From Streblospio benedicti (Eukaryota > Annelida > Polychaeta > Spionida > Spionidae), in the NCBI GenBank assembly GCA_019095985.1, contig CM032663.1, positions 22,176,984 to 22,240,983 of the forward strand: a stretch of 64,000 nucleotides of DNA. Reading direction: 5' to 3'. Position 1 is the first letter of the stretch. Each line of letters begins with the position of its first letter. Under the pieces are notes generated by a model, which was not told the DNA's origin, searched no databases, and worked only from the letters and a program-made list of their open reading frames with translations. A program made the position numbers and the translations under genes. Shown here piece after piece: positions 26,901 to 36,087 of this stretch.

Positions 26901-28741
26901 CTTTCAGTTGATCTTATATTTGAATTATCAAAAACACATCAGCATCACAGTAATATTTACTGGTTATCATATTGTTTGTGGTGTGAGGTGAGTTTTTGCC
27001 AAGTGGGTAAAACCTCATCTCATATACAAAGTCATTTTATAATTAAATAGCTTTTTATGTACGTCATCGAGAATAAGCGGTAATTAGGCCACTTCACAGC
27101 AACGTAGTCTGTCTGCCTGTTTACCTTTAAGTTAATACAGGTGGTCGCCAAGGATGTGTCCTCTCTGCTTTCTTATTTGTGATATAGAATTACCCTGTGA
27201 AATTGAACTCACAGAAAAGCAAAATTATCAAATATGCAGACGATAATGTTGTCACTGGACTTATTAATAGTGATGATGATGATGAATATGAATACAGAAA
27301 TACTATAGATTATGTTGCTGAATGGTGTGTTGATAATTCTCTGGATATTAATGTAACAAAAACAATGGGAAAATGTGATTGATTTCAGAAATTATAAGAA
27401 CATAAAAGTGCCTGTTTTCATCAATGATTGATAAAGATGTGGAGTTTGTTGATCATTGCAAATATCGAAGAGTCACTCTTCAAAGTGATCTCAGGTGGAA
27501 CCTTCATGTAGTAAAGTGGAAAAGTTTACCATAAGGATGTACGATGTCAGATGTCTTGTGAAAATGAAAATTGACCGTAAAATTATTACCATGTTTTACA
27601 ATTCAATCGTATCCAGTGTCTTGTTCTACGCAATTGCCGCATGTTGGTTTAATTCTTGTTGCACAAAGGAGAAGAAAATTGACAAGTTCAGGAGAAGAAT
27701 GGTTAAAATAGTTGGCGATGACTTTCCAGTTGAAAAAGCGGGGGATGTGTAGTTGTGTACATATATAGATGTTTAGGGCTAATCAAACGTATGATTAAAA
27801 CGATACACAATGCCTTTCATAAAAAGATTGCGATTCTACTTGAAGTAGACAAAGGTTTAAATGTATTCCATGTAAAAACATACAGGTCAAAAACACATTT
27901 GTTCCTAGTGCTACTAGTATTTGTAATATCTACTTTAATTCATCCTTTAATCACTCCTAAGTCACAACTCACTAGCTAGTTGTTATAGGTCTTGATGCTG
28001 ATCAACAGATCAGTTCATTCAGTCATGTCATATCAGTATTCATTTATTCTATTATTGTTATTACTTTTTTTACTCATACTTGGTCATGTTCACAACAAAT
28101 TTTGTAAAGCCAATAAACTTTTCTTTCTTTCATATATCATAGGCCAAAACTTAGTTCTTCTAAAACATACCTCTAACATACGCTAATTTTATGTTTTCAA
28201 GATTATTTTTGGATAGATAATTTTTAAGTGATATATAGTATGAAATCAATAACAACGTGTTTACAAAAAAATATCATCCAACTGTTAAAGCTACTTTTAT
28301 TTTGTAAATTGTATAATAGGAGAGTGCCGATTTAATCATACGTGCTATGGACTTGTGAGCAATGAGCTATGGAGAAGTTTACTAAACATTCAACACTTGC
28401 CCTAGCCGGAACTCGAATTAATGATCCTGTGATTCCAATTTCTAACTGTGTCATTTGTATGGATTTGAAATCATCTATTAGTTTTACGTTTGGTAAGAAG
28501 TAGCAGAAGAGTAGTGAAATAGAATAACAAAATCGTTGGGCCTTACCTTGCATATCAAGTTCATTCAATTTTACAACAATGTAAATAAATGACAGTTCAC
28601 ATACCTGATGTAGGGGAACAGAGGGGCGACATCACCCTCCGAAACTGCAAGTCCGTACGTGACAAAGATGCAGGAGGTCATGAGAAACACGACAGAGACG
28701 GGGAGCCAGCCCCACCCGACTACCGCTAGACAGCACGCCAT
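20943..28741 (-). CDS. DRAM: DRAM-family autophagy modulator, six exons
   Basis: A 292-aa six-pass membrane protein of the DRAM/FRAG1/Sfk1 family. DRAM1 and DRAM2 are lysosomal membrane proteins linking stress or p53 signalling to autophagy; that role is inferred by family. Exons on the minus strand: 28741-28605 (start ATG; donor position ±1), 24979-24912, 24467-24325, 23492-23315, 22425-22349, 21218-20943 (stop). All junctions are AG|GT and phases agree. Family landmarks are PLFPYISD (residues 41-47), GNFQ closing exon 3, CMGHIRAVIS, HWPPDAPGY and EWVMAAAF...IRDFSKV. Membrane segments fall near 12-32, 56-75, 95-113, 122-145, 161-184 and 212-228, with a 64-residue Ser/Thr-rich cytosolic tail longer than in human DRAM2 (266 aa). 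Exon 5 (77 bp) was placed by phase and homology; an alternative acceptor at 22404 would shorten segment 5. Introns hold a LINE, a hAT-like element and repeat arrays. No promoter motif was seen. Confidence 0.85.
21392..21548. mobile_element. CAGT-ended MITE in the last DRAM intron
   Basis: Begins TACAGTAGAACCTGTGGGG and ends GGGGGTTATACTGTA, inverted and flanked by TA, 157 bp. The interior matches the 14567 element in its TTTGGGAGATCGAGAAA phrase. Confidence 0.7.
22047..22342. repeat. degenerate 21-bp tandem repeat
   Basis: About 13 units of the approximate form GAAACNAAGTGTATCATACTG, diverged from each other and with a few spacer bases. The array lies in a DRAM intron and runs into the 5' splice site of exon 5 (donor GT at 22348-22347 on the minus strand). 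Confidence 0.75.
25539..26132. mobile_element. hAT-like element filled with a 31-bp minisatellite
   Basis: The G-rich left end (CTCGGGGGGCGGGGGGGCTA) and C-rich right end are imperfect inverts. Both sides are flanked by GTCAATTT (25531-25538 and 26133-26140), an 8-bp direct repeat as made by hAT transposases. The interior from about 25855 to 26090 is seven to eight copies of a roughly 31-bp unit containing CCCCTAGTGAAACTGAGTGG. It is non-coding and lies in the first DRAM intron. Confidence 0.6.
27115..28140 (+). mobile_element. decayed LINE, reverse transcriptase end
   Basis: Reverse transcriptase traces in order: GGRQGCVLSAFLFVI (about 27140-27186), the catalytic block KYADDNVVTGL (about 27230), AEWCVDNSLDINVTKT (about 27320-27362), a VEFVDHCKY...LQSDLRWNLHV block (about 27440-27510), then IITMFYNSIVSSVLFYAIAA and KFRRRMVKIVG. 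This is the order of the RT thumb and C-terminal region of CR1/L2/RTE-type LINEs. The frame is interrupted several times and the 5' part is missing. The 3' end is marked by AATAAACTTTTCTTTCTTTC at about 28111-28130. It sits antisense inside the first DRAM intron. Confidence 0.8.
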
Positions 28742-28924
28742 CGTGATATCTGAAAATTCTTCTTCTAGTACCATACGATCTAATCCTATCCATGCTAAAA
28801 ATGTAGCAGCTATGCATTCATGGGGAATTTTCCCAGTGGACTGGAAGCGGATGCCTGTTTTTATATTGTCAGTATGGCTTGCTTCCAATTTTGTCATTTA
28901 GGAAGTTATCAAAGTTTTTTATAT

Positions 28925-29098
28925 TGCAGTGGAACCTGTCCATGTGGATACCTCCCTTTTAAAGAAACGTATACCTTTTCACTTTTTTCAGTTACCCTTT
29001 TCTTCGTATATAGAGTACGCCTATCTTTCAAGGACACCTATCTTACGTGGACACTTCAATTCTCCCAAAGGTGTTCACACAACACGGGTTTCACTGTA
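28925..29098. mobile_element. CAGT-ended MITE upstream of the DRAM gene
   Basis: Begins GCAGTGGAACCTGTCCATG and ends GGGTTTCACTGTA, inverted, 174 bp. It begins 184 bp upstream of the DRAM start codon, so it may lie in its promoter or 5' UTR. Confidence 0.65.
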
Positions 29099-29280
29099 TT
29101 AGTCTTTCCTGTCTTTAGTGTGCTACTGTAAACCCTCTTTATTTCGACATTGCTGACCACATTTTACTATGGTTATTATTAGGTTTCGAGCATGGACCTT
29201 CAAGCATGTAATTGAAAGTCAAACATTGGTAAGCGCGAGTACATAATTTGTCGGCTCATATAAATGGCTTCTACTATGGT

Positions 29281-29490
29281 TTAACACTTTCATGGCTAAT
29301 GTAGTGGAAGGTTCCAAGATGGCATTCTGGAATACAACCTAGAATCATGAAGCCACAATGACTGTCTGAGTCATCCGATTGCAGTGAAAATGAATCAGAC
29401 ACCCATCTTGGTAATTTTATCTTAATTTAGACTGTATTTCAAACCGGAATAGTGTAAGAAGGCCTCGGTAACTAATATAAAGGGAAACGT
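29281..29490. mobile_element. TTAA-type MITE
   Basis: Starts TTAACACTTTCATGGCTAAT and contains AATCAGACACCCATCTTGG, the family core (see 54011-54216). The right end is blurred (TATAAAGGG near 29478). Confidence 0.5.
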
Positions 29491-29499
29491 GTTCAGTGC

Positions 29500-30940
29500 A
29501 TATGCATAAATGTACTCAGATTGTTTTTATGTACCCAGATCTGTTTGTCTATGCATGCCTTCTTATTAGTACTGGTGACATCCTTCCCCTTTTGAGCAAT
29601 TTATCATCACAATTGTCAGCATGAAATGCAACATAATGAAATGGCAAGGATGTGCGTCCCTCTCCCCTTTTCCAAAAAACCTGGATCTGCCAGTGCGGAG
29701 ATTAACAGCGTTTTAAAATTATGGAATATTGGGCCATCTACATGTCCCTATTATAGTGGTTGTCACATTGTAGAGGTGACCTTATTAGGGGTTCTACAGC
29801 ATTGATTTTAATTGTCCTTTCATGAAACATTGTGTTTAGTAGATCTATATTGAGGCTTTTGTTTTCACACTGTCACGTGTTTGATCGTGTGCTGCACTGG
29901 AGATACTTTCTGTTACATACATGTAACTCATTATGAATAATAAAATATTCTTATTTGTGGTTTAAATGTATCAATATTGTAAATAGGTTTCACTAAGAAC
30001 AAATAATACTAAAATAACCTATAATGTTATAACCCAGGCAATTTACTTTAAGCTATTGGTTAACTATTTGTAGTTGGTGCAGTACAAATCCATTCAGAAT
30101 GGCTTATTAGCAGTCTAACCATTTAATAATCCAGACTTCCCAAAAATTAATTAGTACTGTGGAAAGTACGATTATGCGCTTCCACAATGTTGGACGTCCA
30201 TATGAGCTTTCTACCTCTTACATTGTATCAATTTATAGTGTAAGTATCCGATGCCAAAACGGGAGTCGAGCCAACGACCGAATACACTCCACCACAGAAT
30301 AACAAAATTACATAATACGTTAGTGGTATAGTATTTGAAAAATCATATACTTTCAGTTATCATTTTTAACTCTTAAACTTTTGAAACTCTAATAAATTGC
30401 GGCTGATATACTTTGTCGTATTGCCAACATCGTTCTGAAATCATCCTTGACGAGATTTTCAACATTGCAAACTACATATTTACCAAACTCCGTTCGTGAA
30501 AAGTGTCCTTTAGTTTGAATATAGCAAATTATTTGCTTATAACAGACAGATGTATGTTACTTACTGTGTCGTCACTCCATTGTGCAATTGGATATCACTC
30601 GAACAGAAAAGAGTTGTAGGCCTAATATCTATCAATTTATAGGGAACTGATAAACCGAATGAATACTGAACATAAATAAACAGCCGACGTTTGGCCTTTA
30701 AGCTTGTATCTTGAACATTTTGGACTCTTAAGCAGCATGTATTACATAAGTGCTTACAAGTTGACGCATTACTATTCCAGTGACTGCATGTCATATTGAT
30801 AACATCTCTCAAGTTTCAAGGAAGCCCAAGTGCATTATTTTATGCATTATGTCATCTTTTTAGCTGTTGTCAAACGCAGACGACACTGCTGTAGAGTTTT
30901 ATTCAACTTCCAGTCCATACTAGTGTTTATAATGTATTTA
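29500..30940. other. intergenic, no gene recognised
   Basis: Stop-rich AT DNA. A CAGT-family fragment lies near 29725-29800. The minus strand at about 30250-30310 has GGCTCGACTCCC, which resembles a tRNA B box, but no tRNA or SINE structure could be assembled around it. Confidence 0.35.
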
Positions 30941-31098
30941 TACAGTATAACCTCCAATGTACACCATATCACTCCTACAAAGAGACTATCTTTTCAATAA
31001 GACCATTTTTTCTGCAGCCCCAAGGCTAAAACCATTGTGAACCTCCATAAAGAGACAACATCTCTATTGAGACCTCCGAATAAAGAAGTTCTACCGTT
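30941..31098. mobile_element. CAGT-ended MITE
   Basis: Begins TACAGTATAACCTCCAATG and ends GAAGTTCTACCGT, inverted, about 158 bp, with AAAGAGACTATC and AAAGAGACAACATC words inside. Confidence 0.6.
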
Positions 31099-31244
31099 TG
31101 TCTGCTTCAGCATTTAAAGATTCTGTAATATACAATCTTATCTCAATAATCAGTGACTTTATAGGTTTTAAAATAATAAGTGTATCCATTATTACAAGAT
31201 AAGAAACTCACACACAGCGTGCTAAAACTTGATTGATCACTTTC

Positions 31245-31575
31245 TACAGTAAAACCTTGTTGTAGGGACAGGTCACCACTGGCAGATCCTGTTGTTGTTG
31301 TTTTGTTTTTGTTGTTTTGTTTTTTGTTTGTATTTTTCTGTTGTTGTTTTTTCTATTTTTGGGGGAGGGGGAGGGGAGCCTTCCCTTAAGCCAAAAAAAC
31401 TCACGAAACCGATATCATTTGGTGGTAGAGTGGGGGTTGGTGGCGGGGCGGAGGTTGCATGTGCCTCCCTCGCCTTTTTATGAAGGCTCGCAACGGTCTC
31501 TGTTCATCAAGGCTTGGGGCCGCAATAAATGGTCTTATTATGGAGTGGTCTCTTCATAGAAGTGAATCTTCTGTT
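31245..31575. mobile_element. CAGT-ended MITE with a nested insertion
   Basis: The left end TACAGTAAAACCTTG and a right part with TGGTCTCTTCATAGAAG resemble the family. Between about 31272 and 31490 lies an unrelated T- and G-rich stretch starting CACTGGCAGATCC, so one element seems to have entered another. Confidence 0.4.
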
Positions 31576-31579
31576 GAAT

Positions 31580-32210
31580 ATGAGTGCTGTTGTGTAACTG
31601 TGAAGTGTATGCTCCAGGCCAGTTGGCCTGTTAACAAAAATGTAAATAACAGAAAACGATTGTGGTGTATGGGCCTACATGCGTTTATTATTTTTATATG
31701 TTCTTTTTAGTAAACTTATTGTTTGTTTGTTTTTATTTATGTATGTGAGAGGAGCATTGTGCAAACGTTATATACAACCTATTCTGCAATATATTGGATT
31801 GTGCTTGTCAGTGTAGCTTAGAAAGTATAACATGCATTATGCTGAGTTAAAATAATTTACCATCGTTCTACTTTGAACACTCTAAAATATGATAGTTGGT
31901 AGCAATGAGTCATTAAGATACAATAATTTCTTATACTATATAGACAGATCCAGTGCCGCAGCCCCCACCAGCTCACTTTTTAACCTTCCAAGATCATTGC
32001 CATGGGGTTTGGTTTCTTTGCGAGCCTTCAGCGTACGAAACCAAAGAAATCCTTTTCAACAATGCACACGGAAATTTTTCCAAAAACAAAACTGCCAGTG
32101 ATGCTAATGTGCTCGACATTTTTCTACATTAGAATTGGCCAAATATAATGTTCAAACAGTGTCATTGGTAAATTTAAAGAAAAAACCGCTGATGACATGC
32201 CATGTTCATT
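31580..32210. other. intergenic, downstream of actin
   Basis: No gene recognised. A small inverted repeat (TTTGGTTTC, 20-nt spacer, GAAACCAAA) lies at about 32009-32047. Confidence 0.35.
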
Positions 32211-32217
32211 ATGTACG

Positions 32218-32223
32218 TTTATT
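32218..32223 (-). terminator. polyadenylation signal of the actin gene
   Basis: AATAAA on the minus strand, 324 bp past the actin stop codon, giving a 3' UTR of about 350 nt. It is the first good hexamer I noticed downstream. Confidence 0.5.
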
Positions 32224-32546
32224 CAAGATTTCTCATATCCCATCGTCAAAGATTATATATATGAACATATTTAGAACGGTTCACCCAATGCCAGCATTGG
32301 AAGTTCAATGTACATTTCTTATACAAAAGACTAAATTTGTAATACAAAAATACATTGCAATAAATATAAAGCCTACCATAATAGTTTTCAATATAGAAAT
32401 AAATGCATTTCATGTCCACAAACATCAGCACTTAGACCATACACTTATTCACACACTAACATTCATGCATAGATTTACATTTTCCCTAAAATTAGATAAG
32501 ACAAACAGATTGAAAAATAACTATTACACGTATCTAAATAATTTTA

Positions 32547-34197
32547 CTAGAAACACTTCCTATGTACGATGCCCGCACCATATTCGTCATACTCTTCTCT
32601 GGTGACCCACATGTTCTGGAAGGTGGAAAGATCTCCCAAAATGGAGCCTCCAATCCACACAGAGTACTTCCTCTCTGGAGGGGCTATCACCTTCACCTTC
32701 ATACCGGCAGGAACCATGGACACCAATTCCTTCTGCATACGATCACTGAGTCCTGGATACATCGTGGATCCCCCGGAGACGACCACATTCTGATACATGT
32801 CCCTTCTGATATCCATATCACATTTCTGGATAGAGTTATAAAGGATTTCATGTATGCCAACTGACTCCATCCCGAGCATAGACGGCTGGAAGAACGCCTC
32901 TGGAGCCCTGAACCTCTCATTCCCCAGCGTGATGACAGAACCATCGGGCAGCTCATACGATTTCTCCACCGCGGTGCTTTTCATAGACAGCTCCATCTCT
33001 TTGTCGAAGTCTCCGGCCACATAGCACATCTTCTCTTTGACGTCTCTCACAATCTCCAGCTCCGCAGACGAGTGGAAGCTGTATCCCCGCTCGGTCATCA
33101 CCCTGGCGAGGTGGTGGGTGATGTCTCTACCGGCGAGGTCCACCCTCTGGATGGCGTGAGGCAGGGAGTAGCCCTCGTAGATGGGCACGACGTGGGACAC
33201 GCCGTCACCCGAGTCAAACACGATGCCCGTGGTGCGGCCCGAGGCGTACAGAGACAGCACGGCCTGGATGGCCACGTACATGGCAGGAGTGGCGAACGTC
33301 TCGAACATAATCTGAAAGTGGCGTATCAAATATTTTCATTTCAAAACAATATTCTGTGTTTAATACACATTATGTGAGATGCAGAATCATTACATTTTAA
33401 GACATTTTGTTGGTATGGTCACGTGTATTTAATATGTTAGACCAATGTGGTTTATATTTCAATGTCTCACTCCGGGAAGGGAAGTTTGAAATTTAAGCTT
33501 TTACACTATTCATCAACTATAATTAGATTGCTATCATGTCCTCACATGTGTTCGCTACTCTCACATTCAAGCTTACGTTCACTTATGTTTGGTCATACTA
33601 TACTGATCAGTCAAACCAATTATATTTGGTCTGTATGTGATTGTTATATTACCCTACAAATGTATGCTAGTACACGATTTTTTATAGTGTACTATGCTAT
33701 TAAAAGATTAACACCCTGCCACTCCATACCCCATCCTCTACATGCAATTCTAATTATTTGTATTTAAAATCTACAGCTTTCATTTAACACCCAGCCCCCT
33801 TGCACGCCACCCCCACCCTCACCTGTGTCATCATCTCCCTGTTGGCCTTGGGGTTGAGTGGCGCCTCCGTCAGCAGCACGGGATGCTCCTCGGGCGCCAC
33901 ACGCAGCTCGTTGTAGAACGTGTGGTGCCAGATCTTCTCCATGTCGTCCCAGTTGGTCACGATCCCGTGCTCGATGGGGTACTTGATTGAGAGGATGCCT
34001 CTGTGCGACTGGGCCTCGTCCCCAATGTAGCTCTCCTTGTAGCCCATGCCTGCCATGACGCCCTGATACCTGGGACGTCCCACGATACCTGGGAAGACTG
34101 CCCTGGGTGCGTCGTCCCCAGCAAAGCCCGCCTTTACCATTCCAGACCCGTTGTCTAGGACGACGGCATTCACGTCTGCGTTGTAGTTGGAATCCAT
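32547..34197 (-). CDS. ACT: divergent actin, two exons
   Basis: Actin, the ATP-binding filament subunit of the cytoskeleton or muscle. Exon 1 is 34197-33823 (125 codons), the intron 33822-33312 (GT-AG, phase 0), exon 2 33311-32547 with stop TAG. The protein is 379 aa against the usual 375-377, the excess being about four residues at the N terminus. The ATG at 34197 is preferred over one nine codons upstream because [11 protein letters not shown] aligns with actin N termini. Hallmarks present: [39 protein letters not shown] (with the methylated His), the phosphate-2 loop [33 protein letters not shown] and C-terminal HRKCF. It diverges from standard actins at many surface sites, e.g. [16 protein letters not shown] in the D-loop, [16 protein letters not shown], and [15 protein letters not shown] at the C terminus, so it is a specialised paralogue. 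The intron at canonical codon 121/122 is shared with sea urchin and vertebrate actins. Third positions are GC-rich, unlike the AT-rich surroundings. Confidence 0.97.
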
Positions 34198-34296
34198 TTT
34201 ACAGTCTTTTATGGTGTTTTGCATAAGGTTTCACTTTGTGTTGTTCAAACTGTTCTCACTGTTAGTGATTTGATTGCTTATGGTCCCCTACAACCC

Positions 34297-34479
34297 ATTA
34301 TATACAGCGAAGAAGTGTGTTCATGTTTAAAAATAGATTCAGTCTCAGCTTTACGTTGGCCTGGATGGATCAATCACCACGAAATCCCAGTTAGCAAATT
34401 GATATACGTGAATCATGCCATATTTGGCTTTCATTAGCATATTCATAGGGGATTCCCTACTTAGTCATTCCTTATAAGG
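34297..34479 (-). promoter_or_regulatory. actin promoter: TATA box and two CArG boxes
   Basis: Reading the minus strand, TATATAAT (about 34304-34297) lies about 100 bp before the actin ATG. Further upstream are two perfect serum-response (CC(A/T)6GG) elements: CCATATTTGG at 34418-34427 (as read on the plus strand) and the palindrome CCTTATAAGG at 34470-34479. Paired CArG boxes within about 200 bp of a TATA box are typical of SRF-driven actin genes. SRF binding is inferred. Confidence 0.75.
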
Positions 34480-36087
34480 TATATTGTTTACAGCTCTTGA
34501 CTGGCCATGTCTATATACGGTGTAATACAAGAAAGGCGTAGATGATTAATAAATTATTTTGGCGTACTGCAGTTTAAGGTTAGAAACTGTTCTTAGCAAT
34601 AGATCAGGGGAAAAACTAATACTTTGAAAGCATATTTAATCAAGCATATAACTTCTAATGGTAAACTCTATATCATATTCGCTTGATAAATCTTTCTTGA
34701 TGTTTATGGTCGATTTTTTTTTAAATTTTTACGCCTGCTTAGTTTATTCCTGGTAGTTTTTATACCAGTTGTGTGTGTGCGCGCGTGCGTGTCGCACGTG
34801 GGAAGTTATTAGATAAAGCAAGAGAATATCCCAGAATTTAATTACTTGGAGGTGTGACATTTGACAACAGAAATAATCCTATAATGCAATAATATCTGTC
34901 CTGACATTCTGAAATATTATAGTCAATCTTAAAATCGGCTCAGTGACTTAATTGAAATAAGTGCGAGGTATATAAGCAAAGGCGGGGTCACCCATCTACT
35001 TGTGCGTGGAAACCTTCTTCAAGGAGCATAATACCCCATGAGGATTAAGAAATGATGGTTATGAGTTAAGAACTAACAACTCTTTGGGAATATTCTGAGC
35101 TATTGAAAATGAAAGGTGTGTGTGCTTATGTTAACTTTCTTTTCTTTTTTCTTTTTCTTTATTCTTTTTTTTTTGGGGGGGGTGTATGCTATATATTGTT
35201 CAAAAGTGCTCAGTTGACTACCAGGACCTACATGTAGGAAGGTTCCTAGATTGCTGTAGGAATATTTGTAAGAAACGTGAGAGTGGTGCACCTATGTTAG
35301 ACTGGAGAATGCGGCCAACGTAAATTGTGACGGTTATGATAAATTACGTTAACGCAGATTGTCATCACACACAAAAAAACTGCCGTCACATGTAAACACC
35401 GTAACTTGTAAACAGTTTAAGGGTTCTAAACTGTACAGGAGGCTAAGACAATTACCAATACAACGAGCTTAACGAGTAGATACTGTCTCGTGTAACACTC
35501 TTCCAGACATAAACTGTGTGGGAAGTCTTGCGGGCGCATCACCTAAAATCCGACGAAACATTTCTGTTTCTATTACTCCAGTTTGGAGGTCACATATATG
35601 TGGGACATTTGCGTGAACAACATCCAGGGTCCAATATCGTTACAAGTACTGTATATAGAAGTCTTTACAACTAGATATACGGCATACGTGTTTACAACTA
35701 AGTTTTTTTTACTCTCTTACGGACATAAATGGTGTTCGTGAATCAGCTGTAAATAAAATCCTATTGTTCACGTAACCTCATGTGTAATTGCAACTCACTC
35801 TCGTTGACGTAAAAATGATAGTGAAATAGGTCCCTGGTCATAGTGTACATTAACATTATATTGTTACTAGTCACAATTTATGTTAGTGCCTCCAAATTAC
35901 ATTTACAGTCTAACATCTGTGATTAATAAACTGGAATTTCTTCAAATTATTGATACGATTTTTGTCCTTTAGTGCCTCCAAATTATTGATTAATAATTTC
36001 CAAAATCCTCACATGTATAGGTATATGTAAATTGCTATCAAAGTTAGCACCACAGGGACTGAAACAAGCATAATCTTAATACTTCAG
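34480..36087. other. intergenic between divergent actin and channel genes
   Basis: It must hold the channel gene's promoter and its missing start exon, but no ATG-led segment with a matching donor was identified. A G-run (about 35175-35182) follows a long pyrimidine stretch. No repeat was recognised. Confidence 0.4.

Noticed and set aside
28340-28460. tRNA-like B box (AATTCGAGTTCCGG) on the minus strand
   Set aside because: No A box at proper spacing and no acceptor stem could be built; at most a decayed SINE.
32562-33377. Plus-strand open frames opposite actin exon 2
   Set aside because: They are antisense shadows of a GC-rich, well-conserved actin exon.
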